A DNA stretch of 44,880 nucleotides, taken from the NCBI GenBank assembly GCA_964451715.1, contig CAYVIZ010000004.1, positions 1 through 44,880 on the forward strand. The letters run 5' to 3'. The notes under the pieces were generated by a model. It was not told the origin of the DNA. It saw nothing but the letters and a program-made list of their open reading frames with translations, and did not search any database. Source of the stretch: Tiamatella sp964451715. Lineage in GTDB: Archaea; Thermoproteota; Thermoprotei_A; Sulfolobales; Acidilobaceae. Below, one piece after another: positions 24,716 through 33,055 of this stretch. A program made the translations under genes and the position numbers. Position 1 is the stretch's first letter. Each line of letters starts with the position of its first letter.

Positions 24716-25435
24716 ATGCCTGAACCTGTATTGAAACTAGAAAACCTAGTATCAGGCTATGGGGAAACAGAGGTTCTCCACGGAGTAAACCTAGCTGTGG
24801 AAAAGGGTACTATAACAACACTCCTAGGCTCCAATGGCGTAGGCAAAACCACGACTCTATGGACTGTCTCCGGAGTCTTAAAGGCTTGGAGCGGCAAGGT
24901 CGTATTCCTAGGAGAGGATGTTACTACGCTACCCTCCCATAAGAGAGTAGAGAAAGGACTGATACTGGTTCCGGAAGGGAGGAGGCTGTGGCCCCAGCTT
25001 ACAGTATACGAGAACCTGTATCTAGCCGCGTTCACTGAGAGGGCTAGAAGAAAATTCTCGGAGAGCCTCGAATTAATATACAACATGTTCCCCAGACTCA
25101 AGGAGAGGCTCAGACAGAAGGCGGGCACGCTCAGCGGTGGAGAACAGCAGATGCTAGCCATTGCAAGAGGACTCGCCTCCAACCCAGAAATACTAATGAT
25201 GGACGAGCCGAGCCTAGGCCTTGCACCTAAACTAGTACAGGACATAGCCAACGTTATAAAAAGACTTAGAGACGAGGAAGGCCTAACAGTCCTCCTCGTA
25301 GAGCAGAGCGTTCAGATGGCTTTAAACATAGGAGACTATGGCTACGTCATGGAGAACGGCAGAATAGTACTAGAGGGTACAGTAGAAGAGCTCATGAATA
25401 ACCCCAAATTCAAGGAAGCCTACCTAGGCATGTAA
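24716..25435 (+). CDS. livF: Branched-chain amino acid ABC transporter ATPase LivF
   Basis: This 239-residue ABC ATPase has a Walker A G-S-N-G-V-G-K-T-T-T (about 38-47), the LivF-typical V-P-E-G-R-R-L-W-P-Q-L-T-V-Y-E-N-L, a canonical signature L-S-G-G-E-Q-Q-M-L-A-I-A-R, and Walker B I-L-M-M-D-E-P-S-L-G-L-A. It probably forms a heterodimer with LivG and supplies the conventional signature motif. It is the last gene of the livHMGF operon; GGTGA precedes the ATG. The 134-base convergent gap after it shows only a weak CCCC/GGGG inverted pair and no gene. Confidence 0.93.
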   Translation: MPEPVLKLENLVSGYGETEVLHGVNLAVEKGTITTLLGSNGVGKTTTLWTVSGVLKAWSGKVVFLGEDVTTLPSHKRVEKGLILVPEGRRLWPQLTVYENLYLAAFTERARRKFSESLELIYNMFPRLKERLRQKAGTLSGGEQQMLAIARGLASNPEILMMDEPSLGLAPKLVQDIANVIKRLRDEEGLTVLLVEQSVQMALNIGDYGYVMENGRIVLEGTVEELMNNPKFKEAYLGM

Positions 25436-25569
25436 CTCCTCTCTCCAGTTTTATCAGTATTAACCCGAGCCTCTTCATACCCCCTACCAACGAAGGGGTT
25501 CTGTATAGCCAGTGGTCATCATTCGAAAACAAAGAGGGGAATTAGGGATCTCCCGGTTTTAAGGGTCTC

Positions 25570-26790
25570 TTAGAAAAGAATAGTCTTCCCTTCGATTATA
25601 ACATTCGTGATCTTCTCTATGTTACCTACGATCTCCTCTATTATACCCCTAATTTCTTCTCTGTCACTTGCCGAGAGGCTTCTACCATTTCCGGGGTTAA
25701 CCTTCACACTGGCTACTAGCGGCTCGTTTATGGGTCTCCCTATCTGGCTTAAGAGCTTCACATAAACCTCTTCTATGTCATCTAGTGTCGCCGCTATCTT
25801 GTCGGCTGCAATCATGGCTGCGACATTATAGATTTTCCCTACATGGCTCACAGGGTTCTTACCTGCAGTGGCTTCTAGGCTCATGGGCCTCAAAGGTGTT
25901 ATAAGCCCGTTTACACGGTTTCCTCTACCCGTCATCCCGTCATCGCCATGCTCCGAGCTTGTTCCTGTATAAGTCAGGTAGAATATGCCCTTGTCAGGCA
26001 TGTCTCCCGTGTTGATGTATACGTTTATCTCGTAGTCTGGCACAAGCTTTGAGGCCAAGTCTAGCACGAGCTCTCTAGCCTCTTCTTTTATCTCTTGGTA
26101 TTCCTCGCCATCCGATACGAGGCTTGATACTATTGCCATCGCTATTGTTAGGTCTATAGTTTTATTACGCCTTAAACCCATAACTTTGATGTCCTCCCCT
26201 ATTGCTGGTATCCTAGTTTTGACATCTTTACTGTTAAGTAGGCGCTCCGCCTCAAAGACGAGTCTCTCAAGAGGGGAGAGGGGGGCGTATCCTACTCCGA
26301 AGCTAGTATCGTTTGAGCGGGGTACTTCTTTTGCAGTGTCAAAGATGCCTACTAGATCCGCGCTGCCCTTCCCTATCTTATAATCCACCACAACGTGCTC
26401 TTCGGGGTCGAGGAATCTCATGTTCTCTTTTATCCAGTTCTTCACGGCACCAAGTATTATTGATCCTATTGGAACCTCGTCGGTGCCGTCGTCTGTTTTC
26501 ACTGTTGTTGTGGCTCTTCCTGAGACGATTATATATATAGGCTGTATAATGTCGCCTCCCCCGAAGTAGGCCTTAGCCTGGCCTCCTACTAGCAGGGTCT
26601 TGTCAAGGTTATGGTGGAGTATTCTGCCGTAGTGTCTGAGATAGTACTTGCTGAGCTCCCGGCTAGCTATCTCGCTTGCCGAGTCAGCTATGTAGTCCGG
26701 ATGACCTAAACCCTTCCTCTCAACAAGCTCGGTTTCAAGAGAGTGTACAGGCGGGTGCCTGTATTCCTCGATGTAAAGGTTTTTGACCAT
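25570..26790 (-). CDS. mat: Archaeal-type S-adenosylmethionine synthetase
   Basis: The 406-residue protein makes S-adenosylmethionine from methionine and ATP. It is the divergent archaeal form, recognised by E-R-K-G-L-G-H-P-D-Y-I-A-D (about 24-36), H-H-N-L-D-K-T-L-L-V-G-G-Q-A (about 58-71), Y-F-G-G-G-D-I, and T-G-T-S-S-E-H-G-D-D-G-M-T-G-R-G-N-R (about 280-297). Length matches the archaeal family. ATG 26790 follows GGTGG. It is a housekeeping gene converging on livF. Confidence 0.95.
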   Translation of the reverse strand: MVKNLYIEEYRHPPVHSLETELVERKGLGHPDYIADSASEIASRELSKYYLRHYGRILHHNLDKTLLVGGQAKAYFGGGDIIQPIYIIVSGRATTTVKTDDGTDEVPIGSIILGAVKNWIKENMRFLDPEEHVVVDYKIGKGSADLVGIFDTAKEVPRSNDTSFGVGYAPLSPLERLVFEAERLLNSKDVKTRIPAIGEDIKVMGLRRNKTIDLTIAMAIVSSLVSDGEEYQEIKEEARELVLDLASKLVPDYEINVYINTGDMPDKGIFYLTYTGTSSEHGDDGMTGRGNRVNGLITPLRPMSLEATAGKNPVSHVGKIYNVAAMIAADKIAATLDDIEEVYVKLLSQIGRPINEPLVASVKVNPGNGRSLSASDREEIRGIIEEIVGNIEKITNVIIEGKTILF

Positions 26791-26899
26791 TCTATTCCAC
26801 CTTCAAGCCTATCATCCTACCCCTTCCTACGGAACCCTGTATTCTTGAAGGAAATAATACGTGGCTACAACAAATATATTAGTTTCCCCGAATGAGGGA

Positions 26900-27385
26900 T
26901 TAACGATGCCTATGAACCCTTAGGCCGGAGAGCTCGTCTAGAACATGTTCTATCCTGTTGGAAACTATGTTCAATAACACTCTAAGTGCATCAGGATTAC
27001 CAGGTATTACGAGAATCAGCTTATCGCCTGATACAAACCCGGTTATCCTTGAAGCCCAAGCAGTCGATACTCCCTCGTTGAACGAGACGATCCTATGTAT
27101 ATCCCCAATACCGGGCAACTCCTTATCCGCTAAAGGCCTTACAGCCTCGACACTAACGTCCCTAGGAGACACACCAGTACCACCCGTCACTATAACTAAG
27201 CGGCAACCGCCAAGCAGTAAACGGGCAACAGTATCTCTTATTCCGACGAGGCTATTACCTATATAGTAGCTTTCAGGTATAAACCCTTTACTCTCAGCCC
27301 ACTTTTCAAATAGATCCCTCGATTCATCCTCCTTCTCCTTCAAGAGTATTGAATCACTGGTGACAACGCGGCAAACTCTCGTCAA
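26900..27385 (-). CDS. moaB: MoaB/MogA-type molybdopterin biosynthesis protein
   Basis: The 161-residue protein has the MoaB/MogA fold signature T-G-G-T-G-V-S-P-R-D (about 66-75) and a later P-G-N-P-D-A-L segment near residue 126. In archaea MoaB adenylylates molybdopterin before metal insertion, so it is an early step for the two Mo/W enzymes of this window. It begins at TTG 27385, six bases after nicotinate phosphoribosyltransferase, with GGAG about twelve bases upstream inside that gene. The N-terminal third is shorter and less conserved than usual, so a CinA-like role is a remote alternative. Confidence 0.85.
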   Translation of the reverse strand: MTRVCRVVTSDSILLKEKEDESRDLFEKWAESKGFIPESYYIGNSLVGIRDTVARLLLGGCRLVIVTGGTGVSPRDVSVEAVRPLADKELPGIGDIHRIVSFNEGVSTAWASRITGFVSGDKLILVIPGNPDALRVLLNIVSNRIEHVLDELSGLRVHRHR

Positions 27386-27391
27386 AGCTTT

Positions 27392-28603
27392 TCACAGCTC
27401 CACAGTTTCAAGCTGTCTTAAAACATAAATCCTAGTCTCCTCTAGACTGGGAATCCTTTCCACTATACGTCCATTATCCATAATCTTCTTAGTCAGCCTT
27501 ACAGGATCAGAGCCGTCGGGACACCTCGGGGTATCCCCGTCCAACAATGAGTACACCTGGCTTCCGTCGCCGCATTTATATAGAGCCTTCGCACCGGGGA
27601 GTTTTCCTCTCTTCGTAACCTTCTCCCATACCCCATTCCTGTAAACCTCTACTATGTCCATGCTTATGTCAACATTCTTAGGCCACGCTATACTGGTCCC
27701 TACTCCAAACCCGTCAACCACGTCTCTAAGCTCTTGTATGGAATCCTCGTCTATACCGCCGCTAACAAAGATTTTTACATCCGTGTAACCGTTTATGTCG
27801 AGAGTCCACCTCACCTCTTCAACGATATCCTTCATCCTCCCCCTCCTGCTGCCGGGAGTGTCTAGTCTCACACCGAGCAGTTTGTCGCCTAATTCTTTTG
27901 CAGCCATAAGCGCCTCCATCCTCTCATCCATAAACGTGTCAACCAACGCTATTATAGGGGAATCCCTCGCATATACTTCGGCATAAGCCTTCCACGCCTT
28001 CACTTGGTCGCCGAACACTATTATGAGTGCATGAGGCATTGTACCCTGAGGCTTTACTCCTAGGTACTTCTCGGCTAGGAGACCGCTTACACCATCTAGT
28101 CCACCCATATAGCTATACTTATCCAGAACGATGGATATCGCTGGATGAGCGCTTCTGAGCCCGAAGAAGAGAACAGTCTTATCCCCTGCAAGCTTCTTTA
28201 TCCTAGCCGCCTTAGTAGCTATACTCGTTGCATGCCTGAGTATTCCTAGAATAGCAGTCTCCAGCATAGCCATATCAGAGTACCTGCCCTCTATAACCAT
28301 TAGAGGCGCCTTCTCCCTGAAGAAGGTTCCCTCGGGAACAGCGTAAACGGTGAGATCCTTATCCTCCATAAGGGACAATGCCTCGGAAAGACCCGCGAAA
28401 ACCGCCCATTTATAGCCGCTGGGAAGCTTGTACGAGTGAACCTCCATCCTAACCCTAACATCCTGCAGGCCCGCATGTTCCAGTACCCTCTTTGTTCTAT
28501 AGAAGTAGACGTCTGTCACCAAGCCTTCCCTTATCTCGTCTATTGAGGGGATGATAACCGTGCTATCCACTAGTATGCACCTCTCGCAGTCAATCCTCTC
28601 CAT
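27392..28603 (-). CDS. pncB: Nicotinate phosphoribosyltransferase
   Basis: The 403-residue protein makes nicotinate mononucleotide from nicotinate and PRPP in NAD salvage. Typical stretches are F-F-R-E-K-A-P-L-M-V-I-E-G (about 94-106), F-F-G-L-R-S-A-H-P-A (about 147-156), R-L-D-T-P-G-S-R-R-G (about 240-249) and V-S-G-G-I-D-E (about 279-285). A C-x-x-C at residues 6-9 and Cys residues in K-C-G-D-G and R-C-P-D-G near the C-terminus could together bind zinc, a feature I recall from archaeal members. ATG 28603 follows GAGGCGTGA; an A/T-rich promoter-like stretch lies at 28620-28640. It leads an operon with moaB. Confidence 0.92.
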   Translation of the reverse strand: MERIDCERCILVDSTVIIPSIDEIREGLVTDVYFYRTKRVLEHAGLQDVRVRMEVHSYKLPSGYKWAVFAGLSEALSLMEDKDLTVYAVPEGTFFREKAPLMVIEGRYSDMAMLETAILGILRHATSIATKAARIKKLAGDKTVLFFGLRSAHPAISIVLDKYSYMGGLDGVSGLLAEKYLGVKPQGTMPHALIIVFGDQVKAWKAYAEVYARDSPIIALVDTFMDERMEALMAAKELGDKLLGVRLDTPGSRRGRMKDIVEEVRWTLDINGYTDVKIFVSGGIDEDSIQELRDVVDGFGVGTSIAWPKNVDISMDIVEVYRNGVWEKVTKRGKLPGAKALYKCGDGSQVYSLLDGDTPRCPDGSDPVRLTKKIMDNGRIVERIPSLEETRIYVLRQLETVEL

Positions 28604-28700
28604 GGATGCGTATTTTCACGCCTCTAGAAAATATATGTATATGAGAACTAATCTTATATGACAGGTAGATAAGAGAATCACCGGCAGGTGTCAGGAGGGG

Positions 28701-29318
28701 TTAAGAAGGCGTATATCTCCCTCTCCAAGCCTTCTTAACAGGGATCCCCCAAGGCGTGCTGACAACATTCAACTCCTTACATGGCACTGTGAATCTATGC
28801 TTAACCTTATGCAGGAGAGGTTCAGCCCTCCCGGATATCCAGCCATCATCTACACTATAGCTCCCGGGTGCCACGTAGGCACCAACTACTTCGCCTACTA
28901 CAAGCTCGCTTGAACCAAAATCCACATACTGCAATACACGAGACACCAGTACACCTAGAAACCCCAGGGGAACCGGGATGCTTGCATCCTTCTCCCATGG
29001 AACCACTCTAATACCCGTCTTCTCCACCTTGTCTATCTCCCTCCTGCTCCAAGTACCCACGAACTTTACTAGTTCTGCCTGGCTAGAATCAGGTACTGCG
29101 AGGGTAAACCAGGGATACCTCTTCAGCAGAGTCCACGAGTAGTTACTCTTCTCCACAACAACTCCTATACGTGGAGGCGTCTTAGATATGGGGGTGACCC
29201 AGCTTTCCGCCATAACATTCACATCTCCATTTCTTATTGATCCTGTGAAAAGCAGGTAAACTGGATAAGGACGCAGGAGCCTGAGAACCTTATCCTTAAC
29301 CTCGCTATACCCGTTCAA
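28701..29318 (-). CDS. Flavin reductase-like (FMN-binding split barrel) protein
   Basis: This 205-residue protein belongs to the flavin reductase-like/DIM6 family. It shows P-Y-P-V-Y-L-L-F-T-G-S-I near the start, V-M-A-E-S-W-V-T-P-I-S-K-T-P-P-R-I-G-V (about 31-49), N-Y-S-W-T-L-L-K-R and H-R-F-T-V-P near the end. Such proteins bind FMN and act as flavin reductases or as small flavoprotein electron carriers. The TTG start at 29318 has GGAGG about eight bases upstream. It is divergent from the MobA-like gene; no direct functional link is visible. Confidence 0.82.
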   Translation of the reverse strand: MNGYSEVKDKVLRLLRPYPVYLLFTGSIRNGDVNVMAESWVTPISKTPPRIGVVVEKSNYSWTLLKRYPWFTLAVPDSSQAELVKFVGTWSRREIDKVEKTGIRVVPWEKDASIPVPLGFLGVLVSRVLQYVDFGSSELVVGEVVGAYVAPGSYSVDDGWISGRAEPLLHKVKHRFTVPCKELNVVSTPWGIPVKKAWRGRYTPS

Positions 29319-29406
29319 CGCTTGTTTCCTCCTACTCGTAGATTTATGAGTATTGATAGTCTATAATAACCTAGACCCACACATGCCCTCGGGGTGTTCC
29401 GCGGTT

Positions 29407-30198
29407 TTGAGGATTGCTGGTATACTACTGTTGGGAGGAGCGTCTAAGAGGTACGGACGTCCCAAGGCGTTGGAGAAGCTGGGAGATAGGACTTTTCTCG
29501 AAATAGTGTTTAAGACTCTCTCCCTCGTGTCAGACGAGGTTTTTGTGTCTTACTCAGATAAAACTCCCCTGGAGGCTGTCGAGTTAGCCAAGAGGCTGGG
29601 AAGCGTTTTGGTGCATGATCGGGATTTACCATGCAATGGACCCCCACGGGGGATAGCAAGCATCGCTTCTAATTCAGAGGATGTAGACTGGTTCTACATC
29701 ATAGCGGTGGATCATCCCTTTACTTCTATGGAACTACTAGAGAGGCTTAAGGATATATCTCTAAAATATAAGGTCAATGCTGCTACACCTTTAACTGCCA
29801 AGGACTATCCTATGGTAACGCTAGGATTCATCGACTCGGAAACACTTTCTAGGTTCAAGGATGCTTGCATGGTAAAGAAGGAGTTTTCCAGGGTTACTGA
29901 CCTCTATAGGGGGGCTAGTAGAACGTTATACGTGGGATGGAGTATGCTGACTAGTAATCCGAGGACAATGTTTAATGTAAATACACCTAATCCTGGGAAC
30001 GCCTCCGTTCCACCTCTCTACGAGTCTGTAATAGCAGAGGGCAACATTTTCTCCAAAGCCATAACCTGCCTCGAGCAGGGGGATCATGGCTGTGCGGCTA
30101 GAGAGTTCATGTTAGAGTCCGACATGTACTACTCGCTCGGCATCACCCTGCTTGGAGACCATGCTTTTAGGGATGCGGAGAGGTTTAGTGTTATATAA
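29407..30198 (+). CDS. mobA: MobA-like molybdenum cofactor guanylyltransferase with helical C-terminal extension
   Basis: The protein starts R-I-A-G-I-L-L-L-G-G-A-S-K-R-Y-G-R-P-K-A-L, the GTP-binding motif of MobA, followed by H-D-R-D-L-P-C-N-G-P-P-R-G-I-A-S and A-V-D-H-P-F. MobA attaches GMP to molybdopterin, giving the bis-MGD used by DMSO-reductase-family enzymes. TTG 29407 is preferred because GGGGTG stands ten bases before it and it begins at the first strand of the fold; longer in-frame starts exist at 29353 and 29383. Residues past ~195 form an unusual ~65-residue helical tail that MobA lacks. A related nucleotidyltransferase (MocA type) is the alternative. Confidence 0.8.
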   Translation: MRIAGILLLGGASKRYGRPKALEKLGDRTFLEIVFKTLSLVSDEVFVSYSDKTPLEAVELAKRLGSVLVHDRDLPCNGPPRGIASIASNSEDVDWFYIIAVDHPFTSMELLERLKDISLKYKVNAATPLTAKDYPMVTLGFIDSETLSRFKDACMVKKEFSRVTDLYRGASRTLYVGWSMLTSNPRTMFNVNTPNPGNASVPPLYESVIAEGNIFSKAITCLEQGDHGCAAREFMLESDMYYSLGITLLGDHAFRDAERFSVI

Positions 30199-30235
30199 TT
30201 TGTATTTATTCCATTTTAACCGTGAAAAATTAGTA

Positions 30236-30247
30236 AATAAGCTTATT
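30236..30247. promoter_or_regulatory. 12-base palindrome upstream of tatA
   Basis: AATAAGCTTATT is perfectly symmetric and lies 51 bases before the tatA start in an A/T-rich gap. It may be part of the promoter or a regulator site, but short A/T palindromes are common by chance. Confidence 0.2.
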
Positions 30248-30297
30248 ACCCTGGCATGCACCATTAGAATTTGTATAGATGAAAGAGGTGCAGTTGA

Positions 30298-30621
30298 ATG
30301 GGTGCCTTTCTCCAGGGCAATGAGCTGCTTCTCCTATTGGCAGTTTTATTGCTTATATTAGGACCTACCAAGCTACCCCAACTGGCTAGAGGCCTAGGCC
30401 AAGCTATGAGGGAGTTCAAGAAGGCGAGCCAGGGATTATATGACGAGGAAACGGTGAAACAGGTTAAAGAAGTAGATAGAAATAAGGCTAGTCCTAGTGA
30501 TGTAGATACCGAGACGTTGAAGAAACTAGCAGAAAAACTGGGCGTGTCGACCGAGGGTAAGAGTGATAAAGAACTCGTGGCAGAGGTTCTCTCCAAGGCT
30601 AAGGAGAAAGGGCTCATATAA
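30298..30621 (+). CDS. tatA: TatA-type twin-arginine translocase component
   Basis: The 107-residue protein has one N-terminal membrane helix (about 9-21), then the TatA hinge and amphipathic helix L-G-P-T-K-L-P-Q-L-A-R-G-L-G-Q-A-M-R-E-F-K-K-A (residues 21-43), and a charged tail ending in an SAP-like or helical domain. TatA oligomers form the pore for folded proteins. Here the obvious clients are the two twin-arginine molybdopterin oxidoreductases in this window. ATG 30298 has AGAGGTG seven bases upstream. tatC follows 148 bases later. Confidence 0.93.
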   Translation: MGAFLQGNELLLLLAVLLLILGPTKLPQLARGLGQAMREFKKASQGLYDEETVKQVKEVDRNKASPSDVDTETLKKLAEKLGVSTEGKSDKELVAEVLSKAKEKGLI

Positions 30622-30769
30622 AGAAGAGTTTACTTTTTCACTAAGCCTCCATCAATAGGTATACTGAAGATCCGTCTATAAGAGTTTATCACTCTATGCT
30701 TCAAATACAACATATTAAAGGCTATCGACACTTTCCAATAAAGTATAGTGATAGTCTGGTGTTGCTGGA

Positions 30770-31467
30770 TTGGGAGAGCTCCGTAGGGAAGTTATTGAAG
30801 ACGGTATACCGCCTGGTGACAGAGAGAAACCTCTCATGGATCACCTTGTAGAGCTCTCCTATAGGCTTAGAAGAATATTTATCGCAGTAATAGTTGCCGG
30901 AGGAATACTATCATTCCTACCTATAGACACTAGATACTATATTCCCCTAATAAGCTATTTTCCTAATATGGTCATAAACCACGTTCTCCCCAGCAAGGTA
31001 ACCTGGCACGGGCAGACATTCGATGTTCACATCGCGCAATACAATCCATTCGCGGGCTTTAACCTCCTCATAAAATCAGCCCTCCTACTAGGCCTCCTAG
31101 GAGCCAGCCCTGTTATAGCACATGAAATATATGCATACATAGAGCCCGCATTATACCCCAGCGAGAAGAAAGCCGTGAAAACCCTCTCACTAACAGCTAT
31201 AGGCCTCTTCATGCTAGGCGTCCTAGTCGCCTTCTTCGTAGTCCTCCCCTTCGCGTTCAGAGTCATGATAATAACATCAGCCGCCGTGGTCGGCTCCCAG
31301 ACCCTCGTGGCATTCTCTGATGTAGAGCAGCTCTTCACGACTATAATACTAATAGCCGTAGCCACCGGAGTAGCATTTGAGGCCCCCCTAATAGTATACC
31401 TCCTAGTAGCATTCAACGTCGTTGACTCAAAGTGGTTCGAGGGAGAAAATAGGAAGTTCATACTCTT
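30770..31467 (+). CDS. tatC: TatC, twin-arginine translocase receptor, 3' end lost in the assembly gap
   Basis: The readable 232 residues carry the TatC signature: an N-terminal M-D-H-L-V-E-L-S-Y-R-L-R-R (about 23-35, a variant of the Tat-leader-binding segment), five visible membrane helices and E-A-P-L-I-V-Y-L-L-V. TatC recognises the twin-arginine leader. The start is TTG 30770 with GGTG about eight bases upstream. Sequence breaks into N at 31468, near the place where the last helix should begin. The frame after the N run belongs to the next gene's leader and should not be read as its end. About 30-40 residues are probably missing. Confidence 0.92.
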
Positions 31468-31567
31468 NNNNNNNNNNNNNNNNNNNNNNNNNNNNNNNNN
31501 NNNNNNNNNNNNNNNNNNNNNNNNNNNNNNNNNNNNNNNNNNNNNNNNNNNNNNNNNNNNNNNNNNN
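31468..31567. other. Assembly gap of 100 N
   Basis: Exactly 100 undetermined bases separate the interrupted tatC from the polyferredoxin gene. One hundred is a conventional placeholder, so the real distance is unknown. Genes or a rearrangement might be hidden. The right side resumes with GAGGTGA, a ribosome site for the next gene. Confidence 0.98.
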
Positions 31568-31581
31568 AGAGGTGACGTGTT

Positions 31582-33048
31582 TTGACCGTGGTTATAACAG
31601 GTAAACTCCTTGATAGTATAGGAGAACTCAATGTCCACACCCTGATATACGATAAGGAAAGCGTGGAAGACGCTATCATAGCATCGGTTCTAAAGGATAA
31701 ACCCGTTCTAGGAGTATACAATAATGCTTGGAAACGATACGAGGCCGTGGTACATGAAATAGAAAAGAAAGGAGGAAACAGGTTCCTCTATGAGCCACTG
31801 GATCCCATAGAGTTCACTTATATAGGGATGGAGAACGCTAAACAGCTAATCTATGCTAAACACTCATCTCTACTAATGTTCCGTGCACAGAACGCTATGT
31901 ACAAAGCAAGACCAACCAAGACTGTAGACAGAAGAGCCCTACTCACATCCCCTCTCAAAGCTATAATGGACTATTACCCTGCACCCATAATGGCCCAGCC
32001 GGAAACGTGCAAAGCATGGAAATACTGTAACAACTGCATAGGATCCTGCCCGTTCAACGCCCTTGAAGGCAAGCCCCCCCAGGTGATACTGGATAAATGC
32101 ACGGGATGCGGAATATGCACAGGCTCGTGTCCCTTTGGATTACTATTTATGCCGCAATGGAACATTGAGTCCTTCTCATACCTGCTCACAATAATCAGGA
32201 GAACGATAAGCAGGCCTCTTCACCTCGTAGCTGCTTGCAGGTCAACGCTAAAAACCGTGGAGCCGCCGCCTACAGAGAAAAAGGTCCACCCAACACTCTT
32301 TATAGGAGTCGAATGCCCCGGATGGATAACAGACTATCACGTAGTGGAGGCGGCCTCTCATGGCTTTTCCATCACAGTGTTATGCGATGAGTCCCAGACC
32401 GAGAAATGCGGCGGCCATAGAATATTCGAGGAGAGGCTAACTCGTACTTCACAGCTCGGTACCACTCCAAAAATAATAAGTGACCCAGCACAGCTGATGG
32501 ACGTGCTTAGTGAACCGCCAAAAGCTAGGATCCTAGAGGAGAATTACTCTATAATACAAGACAAGACAAACACGTACAAGATACTTCAAGCCTACGGAGT
32601 AGACTCGATAGAGTTTTCAGATCCACTAGTAGGACTTGTAGAGGTGGACACCGATAAATGCCCGGTCTGCGAGGCCTGCTCCAACCTGTGCCCCTTCCGT
32701 GCTCTAGAGCTCAGAGACGAGGAGGATAAACGGAAACTAGTCTTCCTCGCAGGCAACTGTACCGTATGTGGGGTTTGCGAGGAAATATGCCCATATAACG
32801 CTATCAAGCTTAGATACAAGTATAACTCAGAGGTATACAATACCCCACATGTGCTGGCAAAGGACGAGATAGCTAGATGCCGTAAATGTGGTAGACCGAT
32901 AGGCTCTATGAAACACCTCAAATCACTGGAGAAGAAGCTCAGAGAGTCAGGTGTCGATGAGTGGGCTCTAGAACAGCTGTGGCTTTGCAATGAATGTAAG
33001 ATGAAAGCCGTGATAGAGAGACAGCTAGGAAAACAAGGTTCTCCCTAA
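31582..33048 (+). CDS. Multi-domain iron-sulfur protein (polyferredoxin with MvhD-like middle domain)
   Basis: The 488-residue cytoplasmic protein begins with a ~140-residue domain without Cys that I do not recognise. Then come a ferredoxin pair (Cys149, 152, 156 with Cys173, 176, 179, 183), a middle region with V-A-A-C-R, E-C-P-G-W-I and E-K-C-G-G that resembles the MvhD/HdrA-associated fold, a second pair of ferredoxin motifs (C-P-V-C-E-A-C-S-N-L-C-P and C-T-V-C-G-V-C-E-E-I-C-P), and a C-terminal C-x-x-C pair (C-R-K-C-G; C-N-E-C) likely to bind zinc. It could collect electrons for a Mo/W enzyme or an Hdr-type complex. The TTG start has GAGGTGA six bases upstream. Confidence 0.7.
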   Translation: MTVVITGKLLDSIGELNVHTLIYDKESVEDAIIASVLKDKPVLGVYNNAWKRYEAVVHEIEKKGGNRFLYEPLDPIEFTYIGMENAKQLIYAKHSSLLMFRAQNAMYKARPTKTVDRRALLTSPLKAIMDYYPAPIMAQPETCKAWKYCNNCIGSCPFNALEGKPPQVILDKCTGCGICTGSCPFGLLFMPQWNIESFSYLLTIIRRTISRPLHLVAACRSTLKTVEPPPTEKKVHPTLFIGVECPGWITDYHVVEAASHGFSITVLCDESQTEKCGGHRIFEERLTRTSQLGTTPKIISDPAQLMDVLSEPPKARILEENYSIIQDKTNTYKILQAYGVDSIEFSDPLVGLVEVDTDKCPVCEACSNLCPFRALELRDEEDKRKLVFLAGNCTVCGVCEEICPYNAIKLRYKYNSEVYNTPHVLAKDEIARCRKCGRPIGSMKHLKSLEKKLRESGVDEWALEQLWLCNECKMKAVIERQLGKQGSP

Positions 33049-33055
33049 GCTTGCA

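Noticed and set aside
25436..25569. Possible hairpin terminator after livF (CCCC and GGGG arms)
   Set aside because: Arms are only four bases with a loop of about eleven; too weak to call. A termination role for the convergent gap is likely but not localisable.
31027..31638. Frames that read across the N run
   Set aside because: Undetermined bases cannot encode anything and the distance is unknown, so apparent continuity is artificial.
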